Source: Bacteroidota bacterium
GTDB taxonomy: Bacteria; Bacteroidota; Bacteroidia; Palsa-948
Direction of reading: 5' to 3'
Assembly: GCA_016213405.1 (NCBI GenBank)
Contig: JACRAM010000049.1
Span: forward strand, 23,440-87,439
Length of the DNA: 64,000 nt
How positions within the stretch are numbered: the first letter of the stretch is position 1; each line of letters starts with the position of its first letter. Shown piece by piece: positions 53,242 to 61,607 of the stretch. Below the pieces are notes generated by a model, which ran no database searches, was not told where the DNA came from, and was given only the letters and a program-made list of their open reading frames with translations. Position numbers and translations under genes: made by a program.

Positions 53242-54173
53242 GAGAACATTGCTTTTATTCGCTCTGAATTTTGAAATCCAAAAATATCATACAAAAATAA
53301 ATATGAATTGGATGTAACAGAAGATTTTTTGGGAATGAAATCTGAAGGAATATGTTTTTGAAAGAGATAATATGCGCTCTGCAAATCATACTTCGCTAAA
53401 GTCCGTATCGAATCAAATAATACCTGAAAATATTTTTTATGCATAGAAAGATTTATATTATTTTGAATAATATAATTAATAATCTCTGCTCTCAAACTGC
53501 AATATTGTTTCCATGTTCCTGAAAGATTTGAAGATGATATGCTTCCTGATTCTCTATCGCGAACAAGAGTATTATTATTATTATCAAAAGCTATCTTGGC
53601 ATTATTTTTCATTAATCGAAACAGCAATTCATACTCCTGACTGCTTGAATAATAATTATTCCATCCTCCAACATTTTGTAAATCTTTTTTTTTCCACAAA
53701 TTAGAGCAGGTATTTCCTAATCGTGTTGAAAGTAATCCAAGCCATATATCATTTTTTTCTGATAGAATTACTTTTCTTTTTTTTAAAACATCTTCCCTAT
53801 AACTTTCTCCAACAATAACTGCAGGTAATTTATCTGACAAAGTGTTTAGAATTAAAACCTGTGTACTGATCTTTTCAGGAAACAATAAATCATCAGCATC
53901 TAAAAATTGAAGGTATTCACCAGTTGCCATTTCCATTCCAGTATTTCTGGCAAAACATGCTCCTTGCCGGGTTTCATTTGTAATAATAAGTAATGGGACA
54001 GATTTCTGAATTTGTTGTAATATTTTATTTGTATTATCGGTGGAATTATTATCTACACAAATTATTTCTATTTGATTATATTTCTGATTAAGCACAGAGT
54101 TTATACACTCTTCTAAATAACGTTCTACATTATAACATGGAATGACAACACTTACTTTGATCTGAGAGTGCAT
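53238..54173 (-). CDS. GT2-family glycosyltransferase
   Basis: 311 residues. VVIPCYNVERYLEECINSVL at start, CVDNNSTDNT near 38, LQFLDADDLLFPEKIS (DxD) near 90. 95-bp gap to the previous gene. Confidence 0.9.
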   Translation of the reverse strand: MHSQIKVSVVIPCYNVERYLEECINSVLNQKYNQIEIICVDNNSTDNTNKILQQIQKSVPLLIITNETRQGACFARNTGMEMATGEYLQFLDADDLLFPEKISTQVLILNTLSDKLPAVIVGESYREDVLKKRKVILSEKNDIWLGLLSTRLGNTCSNLWKKKDLQNVGGWNNYYSSSQEYELLFRLMKNNAKIAFDNNNNTLVRDRESGSISSSNLSGTWKQYCSLRAEIINYIIQNNINLSMHKKYFQVLFDSIRTLAKYDLQSAYYLFQKHIPSDFIPKKSSVTSNSYLFLYDIFGFQNSERIKAMFS

Positions 54174-54268
54174 TAAATCATTTTTAATTATAGTAAAAAA
54201 TATAAACTATTAAATAATCTGTAATGTAAATAAAAATCAATAATAGAAAAAGATTTTAAACAATCCAA

Positions 54269-55075
54269 TCATAAAACAAATTTTTTTAAAAGTGTTTCAA
54301 TAAAAGAGTGTTTAAATTGAACATGAGATAGTCCGCTAATTTTTTTCCAATCATTTTTTAAAACATTTATATAGTTAGCAAATTCTTCAGGTTGTTCATT
54401 TTTCCATTTTCCGATCCCTTTTGTTTTCCTGTGGTAATTATTAAGTATATCTGTGGAAAAATTCATAATAGACTGCGAACTCATTCCGCTTGTTATACTG
54501 GTTGGAGACATGATTCTAAGGTAGACTGGTGTTGTTTTATTTTCCCATATAATTCTTTTACCAAGATAATATTCCATCCAGTATTTACTATGGTCGAGCA
54601 GCACTAACGGTTTTGCATCGTGGGTATAAGAAGAGATTGCATGGTTTGTTTTATGAATAATTGTATTTGGCATCCACGCATTTTGCACATGGCAGACTTG
54701 CCCCGAAACAACATCATAATATGCATGATATTTATCTGCGTAACAATCAAAATCAACAGAACACGTAACAACTTTTTGTAAAACATTTGGGGAAATTAAA
54801 TCGTCATCATCAAGACGAATAATATAATCCGGCTTTTCTCTAAGAGTCAAAAAATATTTGTATGCAGATATGAGTTTTTCAGATTTAGTTTTCAAATAAG
54901 TTTTTTTGTAAATAATTCGTCCATCATTTTTTTCTTCTTCTCCAATCAGAATCGCCTGCCAGTTTTGATAGGTTTGATTTTCGAGAGCATTAAGGAATTG
55001 CAAGAAAAGATTTTTTCTTAATGGAGTAAGCAATTGAGTAGGAGTAAGCGCAACAAAAAAAAGAAATTTTTTCAT
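54269..55075 (-). CDS. Putative glycosyltransferase (GT2-like, rhamnosyltransferase-type)
   Basis: 268 residues. QFLNALENQTYQNWQAILIG, then YIIRLDDDDLISPNVL (DxD) near 100. Compact single domain, without a strong GT2 N-terminal motif; the putative rhamnosyltransferase family is a possible match from memory. 11-bp gap to the epimerase gene. Confidence 0.72.
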   Translation of the reverse strand: MKKFLFFVALTPTQLLTPLRKNLFLQFLNALENQTYQNWQAILIGEEEKNDGRIIYKKTYLKTKSEKLISAYKYFLTLREKPDYIIRLDDDDLISPNVLQKVVTCSVDFDCYADKYHAYYDVVSGQVCHVQNAWMPNTIIHKTNHAISSYTHDAKPLVLLDHSKYWMEYYLGKRIIWENKTTPVYLRIMSPTSITSGMSSQSIMNFSTDILNNYHRKTKGIGKWKNEQPEEFANYINVLKNDWKKISGLSHVQFKHSFIETLLKKFVL

Positions 55076-55086
55076 TTATAAATAAA

Positions 55087-56013
55087 CTATGAATGCTTCT
55101 TCTTAAAATCACTAATGTATTCTGCCAATATATATGTAGGTTTCCAGTTGAGTACACTTATTGCCTTGCTTATATCCGCAAAAGTGATATCCGCCTCACC
55201 TTCTCTCTTTGGAATAAATTCATATTTATCAGAAATTATTTTTGCTAATTCAAGAATGCTAGTGGTAGAACTATTACCAATATTAAATGCTGTGTTTAAC
55301 TTTTCTGGATGAACCGCTGCAGAATAATTTGCCTCGGTCAAATCAGCGATATGAATAAAATCCCGTTGCTGGCTACCATCACCCGTAATAAGAAGCGGCT
55401 TGCCTTCTTTCCATTTGTTCAAAAAAATTCCAACTACGCTGCTGTAAGGATTAAAGGGATTTTTGGGATTAAAACTTCTTGGTCCGTACGGATTGAAATA
55501 CCTCAGCACAACATAATTCAGTGAAGGGTATCTTACCGATATTAACTCAAGATATTTTTCCAACTCATATTTCTGAAAAGCATAGGGATTCATACATTTG
55601 ATTGATTCATTCTCATTGGTAGGAATAAGTTTGGGGTTTCCGTAAATCGCACTTGAACCACTGTATACAAATCGCGGAAAATACTTTTCTTTCACCATGA
55701 GTTCTATCAAATGAATTCCCTGTACAAGATTTGCTTCCACATGATCCTTTATCAAATCAAAACTTGGTTGAATACGAGGAAGAGCAGCAAGATGAAAGAT
55801 ACAATCGAATTCTTTTAAGGATTTGATGTCACTGCAGCGTTGTTTGATAAATTTGAAACGATGATTAGTCAAATGATGCCGGATATTATCTTCACTTCCT
55901 GTAGTAAGATTATCAACTCCAGTAATTTTCCAGTTTGTACGTAAAATCAAATGATCTAAGAGGTTGGAACCAATAAAACCAGCCACTCCGGTGATCAATA
56001 CATTTTGTATCAT
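55087..56013 (-). CDS. NAD-dependent nucleotide-sugar epimerase/dehydratase
   Basis: 308 residues from ATG 56011-56013 (a TTG 24 bases upstream gives a longer frame). Extended SDR: VLITGVAGFIGSNLLDHL, Ser in YSGSSAIYG near 120 and YAFQK (YxxxK) near 144. Likely makes a UDP- or GDP-sugar for the cluster. Confidence 0.92.
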   Translation of the reverse strand: MIQNVLITGVAGFIGSNLLDHLILRTNWKITGVDNLTTGSEDNIRHHLTNHRFKFIKQRCSDIKSLKEFDCIFHLAALPRIQPSFDLIKDHVEANLVQGIHLIELMVKEKYFPRFVYSGSSAIYGNPKLIPTNENESIKCMNPYAFQKYELEKYLELISVRYPSLNYVVLRYFNPYGPRSFNPKNPFNPYSSVVGIFLNKWKEGKPLLITGDGSQQRDFIHIADLTEANYSAAVHPEKLNTAFNIGNSSTTSILELAKIISDKYEFIPKREGEADITFADISKAISVLNWKPTYILAEYISDFKKKHS

Positions 56014-56039
56014 AATTTGATTTCGAGAAGTAACCAAAG

Positions 56040-57086
56040 TTACAATTTCTGTCGGAAGGAGGGAAAATTTTTTACATACTCTTCTATCTCCTGCAGTGAA
56101 AAGGCAAATTCAAACGGATATTTTTTTCCAATGAATTCTTTGAAAACAATAGAATCATTTATCCCTACTATGGGAAACTTTCCCTTAAAAATAATCAGGA
56201 CTTGCGTGTTTGTATATTCTCCCAGATAACATGTGCCGGAATGCTGGGTAATAATTAAATTACTATTGCAGCACTTTTCAATAATTTTTGAATTGTCATC
56301 AGTAATTATTACTTCAACATTCTCATGCGATTGTATGGCACTGCTAAACGCAGGATGGCCAAGCACATAAACTTTTTCAAAATAAGGTTTAACCGTTTGC
56401 ACTACTTCTTCCCAATCCCAGGGATATCCATTATTCGAAGTGGATTTTGATCCCTTGCTTCTTGGAAAAATTACAACAGAGTTTTTCTTTTTTGATTTAT
56501 AAATTTTCCCAAAATCTATTGTCTTCATAAATCCTTTCAGCATCCATGTTCTATGAATAAACCAATAATAATAGGGGTCGCCAATATTAAAAAAAGGAAA
56601 TATGGAACTCTTTGCTTCTTTTTCAAATTTATCGATTTCAATTTGTACATCTGCCGGTGGGATTGTAATGTTTTGCTGAGGAGAAACTTCTTTGAAAAAA
56701 TCTCTTAATCCATACCATTTATAAATAATGCTCTTTCCATTTTCATCAACTAGAAATGATTTATGAAGCAGCATGCCGCAATAATAAATCTTAACGCCTT
56801 TTGAATGCAGATAAGCAAGAAAGGGAAGATTGTGTCCAAGAAAATTTCCGAACTCACCCTTAAAGGGACCGTAATAACACCGTTTAAAAAAAATAGCAAG
56901 AAATAATTTCCAAGATGCATGAAAATATCCGCGCCTGATTTTCAAAAAGTATTTCCATCTTTCGAATCCTTTATATCCACAGGCATCTGCATATTTACGA
57001 TTATCTGAAAACACTAAATCTCCACAAACAAGTTTTCCTGTTTCACCGTAACTCCTGATAATATGTTCGTACGATTTTTTTCTCAT
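56040..57086 (-). CDS. Unknown protein of the glycan cluster
   Basis: 348 residues, no membrane helix. VVIFPRSKGSKSTSNNGYPW near 200 and YVLGHPAFSSAIQSH near 240 recall a GT-B (ADP-heptose-like or polysialyltransferase-like) C-terminal half, but the match is too weak to name. 26-bp gap to the epimerase. Confidence 0.65.
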   Translation of the reverse strand: MRKKSYEHIIRSYGETGKLVCGDLVFSDNRKYADACGYKGFERWKYFLKIRRGYFHASWKLFLAIFFKRCYYGPFKGEFGNFLGHNLPFLAYLHSKGVKIYYCGMLLHKSFLVDENGKSIIYKWYGLRDFFKEVSPQQNITIPPADVQIEIDKFEKEAKSSIFPFFNIGDPYYYWFIHRTWMLKGFMKTIDFGKIYKSKKKNSVVIFPRSKGSKSTSNNGYPWDWEEVVQTVKPYFEKVYVLGHPAFSSAIQSHENVEVIITDDNSKIIEKCCNSNLIITQHSGTCYLGEYTNTQVLIIFKGKFPIVGINDSIVFKEFIGKKYPFEFAFSLQEIEEYVKNFPSFRQKL

Positions 57087-57088
57087 TC

Positions 57089-58096
57089 TTATTTTTTTCC
57101 AACAAGTTTATTCAATGTACATTTCAGATAGTAGCTAAGATGATTCCTTGAAATGCCTGTAACGGAGAAGTAAGCACGAATCACATTAAACCCATACGGA
57201 ACTAAACGAAAAAACAATGCGTTCCATTTTTCTTCAGCTATTTTTTCAAATACTTCTTGCTGATACACATGCACTTTTCGATTATAGCTGATGAGTTTAT
57301 CTAACCATTGTCTTGCTTGCCAGACAACCTCTTCTGTTGGTGAAAGAGAAAACTGAGCAAGAATAAATTGATGGAGTCTCAATTCATCTTCCAAAAAATT
57401 GAACCCGAAATCTTTCAAAATAATATTATGCACATGGGAATTAATCATCCAGGATTTTGCCGAATATTTTTTTGTGGTATTATGCTCCCCTTTACGGTAA
57501 AAATAAAGTACTTCATCAAGGTTGGCAAATTTCATTGCATCTTTTACTTTATAAAAAAAAAGCCAATCTTCAGCCATAGGAAAAGATTCATTATAAAAAA
57601 ATCCATTCTTGCGTATCGGGTCTAATCTCATAATGATAGTACCGTGATTCATTGTAGTGCTCCAAATCAGCCCGGCTTTTATTTCTTCGTCATCCATGGA
57701 GCATCTTGAGATGCTGTCTTGTTGTCCAAATAATTGCATGTGAGTTCCGCATATTCCTATCTCAGAATGATTTTCCATAAATCGATATTGTTTTTCTAAC
57801 CTCTCAGGATGAGAAATATCATCTCCCTCCATTCTCATCATATATTTGCCGGTTGCATGAACTAACCCAATGTTTGATGCTCTTGCTATTCCTGCATTTT
57901 TGTCATTGCTGAATACGCGGATGCGATTATCATAATAAGAATTTATTACCTGTAGGGTTTTGTCAGTGGAGCCATCGTTGATAATAATAAACTCAAAATC
58001 AGAAAAATTCTGTTTAAGAATAGATTCAATCGCCTCTCCAACATATTGTTCCACATTGTAAACAGGCATCAATACAGAAACAGCCGGGTTACTCAT
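57089..58096 (-). CDS. GT2-family glycosyltransferase
   Basis: 335 residues. SVLMPVYNVEQYVGEAIESI at start, INDGSTDKTLQVI near 38, MRMEGDDISHPERLE near 92. Tight 2-bp gap to the gene before. Confidence 0.92.
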   Translation of the reverse strand: MSNPAVSVLMPVYNVEQYVGEAIESILKQNFSDFEFIIINDGSTDKTLQVINSYYDNRIRVFSNDKNAGIARASNIGLVHATGKYMMRMEGDDISHPERLEKQYRFMENHSEIGICGTHMQLFGQQDSISRCSMDDEEIKAGLIWSTTMNHGTIIMRLDPIRKNGFFYNESFPMAEDWLFFYKVKDAMKFANLDEVLYFYRKGEHNTTKKYSAKSWMINSHVHNIILKDFGFNFLEDELRLHQFILAQFSLSPTEEVVWQARQWLDKLISYNRKVHVYQQEVFEKIAEEKWNALFFRLVPYGFNVIRAYFSVTGISRNHLSYYLKCTLNKLVGKK

Positions 58097-58099
58097 ATA

Positions 58100-59113
58100 T
58101 TATTTTGAAAGTATATATCTGATTTTCCTTTTCGCTCTGAATTCAAGCCATGATGTTGGTGCGGCATTTCTTCTCATTTCATTCAGCCAGATTCTTTCTT
58201 TTGGGGATAAATCTTCTTTATTAAAATCTATTTTATTTAAAATCAACTTAGAAGAAAGAAAATCGTTCTTTGAAAAAATATTTCTTTTCCATTTTAACAG
58301 AAAATGTATTATCATGTGTTCGGCAAGAGAAATATTTATTTTTTCAGCTGGCAGTTCAAATGAATATTCTTTTTTTATTTGACAAACTTCCTGTAGCACC
58401 ACAGAATATTTTTTCAATCCTATTTTTTTTGAAAGAGAATAAAAAATGCTTCCGATATCATTTACAAAATTCTCATCCCCTTTAAAAGTCTTCGCTTCGT
58501 CATGAATACGAAAGGAGGCAATAACATCGTCAGATACGTATATAGATTCATTCCCAAATAAAAATACCATCCTGAGCCATAACTCATAATCCATAGAATA
58601 ATGCAAATGAGTATTAATGATTCCTGCGCTGCTAATTGCATCTACCGAAAAAAAGGTTGCTGGCTGCGAAATTATCGGTTCGCAAAAACATTGCAGACTA
58701 TCTGACGGGTTATTTTTTGGTTTAAATAACTGTTTTCGGTTTCCTTTCAGATAATTAAGAGCAAAACAAAAAATTTTCTTGTCTGAATTTTTACGAAACG
58801 TGTTGGCAATCTTTTGAAGAGAACCTTCTTCCAGTAAATCATCGCTGTTAATCCAATTAAATAAATCGCCTGTAACTTCATTCAATCCTTTATTAATCGC
58901 ATCACTTTGTCCCATATCTTTTTCGCTTGTCCAATACTTCAAATATTTTTCATACTTTCTTATAATCTGAACTGAATTATCCGTACTTCCTCCATCAATG
59001 ATGATATATTCAAGATTTGGATACTTTTGATTGACAATAGAAAGAATTGTCTCTTCAAGATATTCGCCTTGATTGTAGGAAGGAGTAACTATTGAAATTT
59101 TCGGATAATTCAC
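58100..59113 (-). CDS. GT2-family glycosyltransferase, first gene of the cluster
   Basis: 337 residues from GTG 59111-59113 (TTG 59117-59119 is the alternative; no ATG is available). ISIVTPSYNQGEYLEETILS, IDGGSTDNSVQI near 43, FNWINSDDLLEEG near 95. The longer frame to 59167 overlaps rdgB on the opposite strand and reads its start region in antisense. A TATATTTG -7 match sits at 59165-59172 inside rdgB. Confidence 0.85.
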   Translation of the reverse strand: MNYPKISIVTPSYNQGEYLEETILSIVNQKYPNLEYIIIDGGSTDNSVQIIRKYEKYLKYWTSEKDMGQSDAINKGLNEVTGDLFNWINSDDLLEEGSLQKIANTFRKNSDKKIFCFALNYLKGNRKQLFKPKNNPSDSLQCFCEPIISQPATFFSVDAISSAGIINTHLHYSMDYELWLRMVFLFGNESIYVSDDVIASFRIHDEAKTFKGDENFVNDIGSIFYSLSKKIGLKKYSVVLQEVCQIKKEYSFELPAEKINISLAEHMIIHFLLKWKRNIFSKNDFLSSKLILNKIDFNKEDLSPKERIWLNEMRRNAAPTSWLEFRAKRKIRYILSK

Positions 59114-59138
59114 AGACAAATTTACCCATAATCCTGAT

Positions 59139-59720
59139 ATGGAATTAGTCTTCGCAACAAACAACAAATATAAAATTGAGGAAGTTCAGCATCTTCTTAA
59201 GAATGGTTTTAATTTATTGTGTTTAAAAGATATTGGCTGTGATGAAGAATTACCAGAAACAGGAAATACGCTGGAAAAAAATGCAAAGCAGAAAGCAAGA
59301 TATGTTTACAAAAAATACAAAGCAGATTGTTTTGCAGATGATACTGGTCTTGAAATAGAATCTTTGAATGGAAAACCCGGAGTTCTTTCTGCCCGTTACG
59401 CTGGCGAAGAAAAAAATTCTGAGAAGAATATTGAAAAGGTTTTGGAAGAAATGAAAAATACGTCAAATAGATATGCTTCTTTTATTACTGTTATATTATT
59501 GATAATCAGAAATAAAGAGTATTTGTTTAAAGGGAAAGTAGATGGAATTATTTTAACCAAAAGGCAAGGACAAAAAGGTTTTGGCTATGATCCTATTTTC
59601 ATTCCGAATGGGTACAATAAATCATTTGCTGAAATGTCATTGGAAGAAAAAAGTAGAATAAGCCATCGGGCAATCGCAGTAAAGAAACTTGCTAAGTTTT
59701 TAAATGAATTGAAACGTTAA
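59139..59720 (+). CDS. rdgB: XTP/dITP diphosphatase
   Basis: 193 residues, full length. FATNNKYKIEEVQHLL at start, DTGLEIESLNGKPGVLSARY near 68, GFGYDPIFIP near 148. Cleans non-canonical purine triphosphates. Divergent from the GT2 gene with ~25 bases between starts. Confidence 0.96.
   Translation: MELVFATNNKYKIEEVQHLLKNGFNLLCLKDIGCDEELPETGNTLEKNAKQKARYVYKKYKADCFADDTGLEIESLNGKPGVLSARYAGEEKNSEKNIEKVLEEMKNTSNRYASFITVILLIIRNKEYLFKGKVDGIILTKRQGQKGFGYDPIFIPNGYNKSFAEMSLEEKSRISHRAIAVKKLAKFLNELKR
59165..59172 (-). promoter_or_regulatory. Possible -7 element TATATTTG for the glycosyltransferase cluster
   Basis: Exact TAnnTTTG on the minus strand, 51 bases before the GTG at 59113, inside rdgB codons 9-12. 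Weak evidence alone; no -33 box seen. Confidence 0.4.
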
Positions 59721-59721
59721 T

Positions 59722-60696
59722 TCATAACAACGCTTCTTCAACCGCATTTCCAAAAAGTTCTTTTCTTGATATGCCGGCATATTCTGCCTGTTGTGGAAGC
59801 AGACTTCTTTCCGTCATACCGGGAATGCTGTTCACCTCCAGCATATACAGTTTATTTTTCTTTACAATATAATCAATGCGAATCATTCCCTTACATCCAA
59901 GCGCTTTATAAATGTATTCGCTTAGATTTTTACATTCTGCTTCAATGACCAGAGGAATTCTTGCCGGAGTAATTTCTTCAGTTGCTTTGTCCTTATACTT
60001 CGCATAAAAATCAAAAAACTCTGTATGGCAAACAATTTCAGTAATAGCAAGCGCTTTTACTTTTCCTTTATAGCTGATTACTCCGCAAGTAATTTCTGTT
60101 CCTTCAATGAATTCTTCTATTATGGCTTCTTCTCCTTCTTTCAGCGCCAGGTTCACTGCAGGAATTAATTCTTCTTTATGTTTCACTTTAGTGGCACCAA
60201 TGCTCGATCCGCCTTCATTCGGCTTGACAAAACAAGGGAGAGAAACTTTTGAAAGAATATCATCGGCAGATAGTTTATCTTTTTTATTCGTCACCATTGA
60301 CTGAGCCGTATTAACTCCTAATCTTCCGAGCGTTGCCACCGTAAATGCTTTATTAAATGTAAGCGAAGAAACCGTTACTCCGCAGCTTGTATAGGGCATT
60401 CCAATCATATCAAAATACCCCTGAAGTTTTCCGTCTTCGCCCGGAGTTCCGTGCAGCGCCATGAAGGCACAATCAAATTTTATTCTCTTCCCTCCTACTG
60501 CTACTGTAAAATCGTTTTTATCAACTGAGAATTCTTTTCCATCCTGAGAGAGAATCCATTTTTCTTTTGTAAGAATGATTTTATAGCAGTTGTATTTCCC
60601 GGCATCAAGGTATTTGATTACCACCTCTGCGCTTTGAAGGGAAATCACCGCTTCTCCTGAATACCCACCCGTTACAACTGCAATATTTTTCTTCAT
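59722..60696 (-). CDS. ddl: D-alanine--D-alanine ligase
   Basis: 324 residues. ATP-grasp: AVVTGGYSGEAVISLQSAE at start, FVKPNEGGSSIGATKV near 155, MLEVNSIPGMTERSLLPQ near 291. Makes D-Ala-D-Ala for peptidoglycan. Ends two bases from rdgB (convergent). Confidence 0.96.
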   Translation of the reverse strand: MKKNIAVVTGGYSGEAVISLQSAEVVIKYLDAGKYNCYKIILTKEKWILSQDGKEFSVDKNDFTVAVGGKRIKFDCAFMALHGTPGEDGKLQGYFDMIGMPYTSCGVTVSSLTFNKAFTVATLGRLGVNTAQSMVTNKKDKLSADDILSKVSLPCFVKPNEGGSSIGATKVKHKEELIPAVNLALKEGEEAIIEEFIEGTEITCGVISYKGKVKALAITEIVCHTEFFDFYAKYKDKATEEITPARIPLVIEAECKNLSEYIYKALGCKGMIRIDYIVKKNKLYMLEVNSIPGMTERSLLPQQAEYAGISRKELFGNAVEEALL

Positions 60697-60769
60697 AAAA
60701 TATTTTTAAATACTGTGAGTTACAGAGTAAATGTAGAAAGTTTGAAACACCTTTAAGAGAGATAATTCA

Positions 60770-60777
60770 TACATTTG
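60770..60777 (+). promoter_or_regulatory. -7 promoter element TACATTTG of PASTA gene
   Basis: Exact TAnnTTTG, 23 bases before the GTG at 60801; TTTG at 60741-60744 is further than the usual spacing. Confidence 0.5.
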
Positions 60778-60800
60778 TCAATACATCATTGTTAATTTCT

Positions 60801-61607
60801 GTGAAAGATATTTTACTTTTTCTAAGAAGCAAACGCTTCCGTATTCATTTTATTATCTCGCTTGCTGTAGGATTTCTTATATTATGGGTTTCTTTCAAAT
60901 CGCTCGGAAGTTTCACGCATCACGGAGAATTAATCACGGTTCCTGATTTTTTAAATGTAAAAATTGACGAACTGGACAAGTTTATTTCCGACAAACACTT
61001 GCGATACGAAGTGATTGATTCCGTTTTCGATGCAAAAATTGCTGCAGGAGTAGTGGTTAAGCAGGATCCTGAAAAAAATTCTTCCGTCAAACAAAATAGA
61101 ATTATATACCTGACCGTTAGTGCCAAGATGGCACCGCTGGTGAAGATGCCGAATCTGGTGGATGCATCCATGAGGCAGGCGCTTGCGATGTTGGATTCAT
61201 ACGGACTTAAAGCGGGAAGAAGAGATTACCGGCCTGACCCCTGTGTTAACTGCGTGCTCGTGCAAACTATGAAAGGAAAAAAAATTGAAGCTGGAGAAAT
61301 GATTCCGAAAGGAAGCGTAATTGATTTGGTGCTTGGCAAAGGGCAGGAAGGGGAACTAATGAATATTCCCTGTGTGGTTGGATTAACACATCAGGAAGCT
61401 TCGGCTAAACTTGCTGAGAATGGAATGAGCGAAGGTGCGGTGATTTGCAACGACTGTAAAACTTCTTCCGATAAAGAAAATGCAAAAGTGTATAAGCAAA
61501 GTCCCGTTTGTTCTTCAGATGCGCTGATCAATCCGGGCACTTCGGTTGATTTATATATGAGCACAAAAATCATTACAACAACTGCTGATACAACTGATAA
61601 TGAATAA
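60801..61607 (+). CDS. Membrane PASTA-domain protein
   Basis: 268 residues from GTG 60801-60803 (a TTG at 60789 gives four more). One N-terminal membrane helix (IHFIISLAVGFLILWVSF), then three PASTA domains (VPDFLNVKIDELDKFI, MPNLVDASMRQALAML, IPCVVGLTHQEASAKL). PASTA binds muropeptides; next to ddl, consistent with a wall-sensing role. Overlaps the T9SS gene start by eight bases. Confidence 0.92.
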   Translation: MKDILLFLRSKRFRIHFIISLAVGFLILWVSFKSLGSFTHHGELITVPDFLNVKIDELDKFISDKHLRYEVIDSVFDAKIAAGVVVKQDPEKNSSVKQNRIIYLTVSAKMAPLVKMPNLVDASMRQALAMLDSYGLKAGRRDYRPDPCVNCVLVQTMKGKKIEAGEMIPKGSVIDLVLGKGQEGELMNIPCVVGLTHQEASAKLAENGMSEGAVICNDCKTSSDKENAKVYKQSPVCSSDALINPGTSVDLYMSTKIITTTADTTDNE

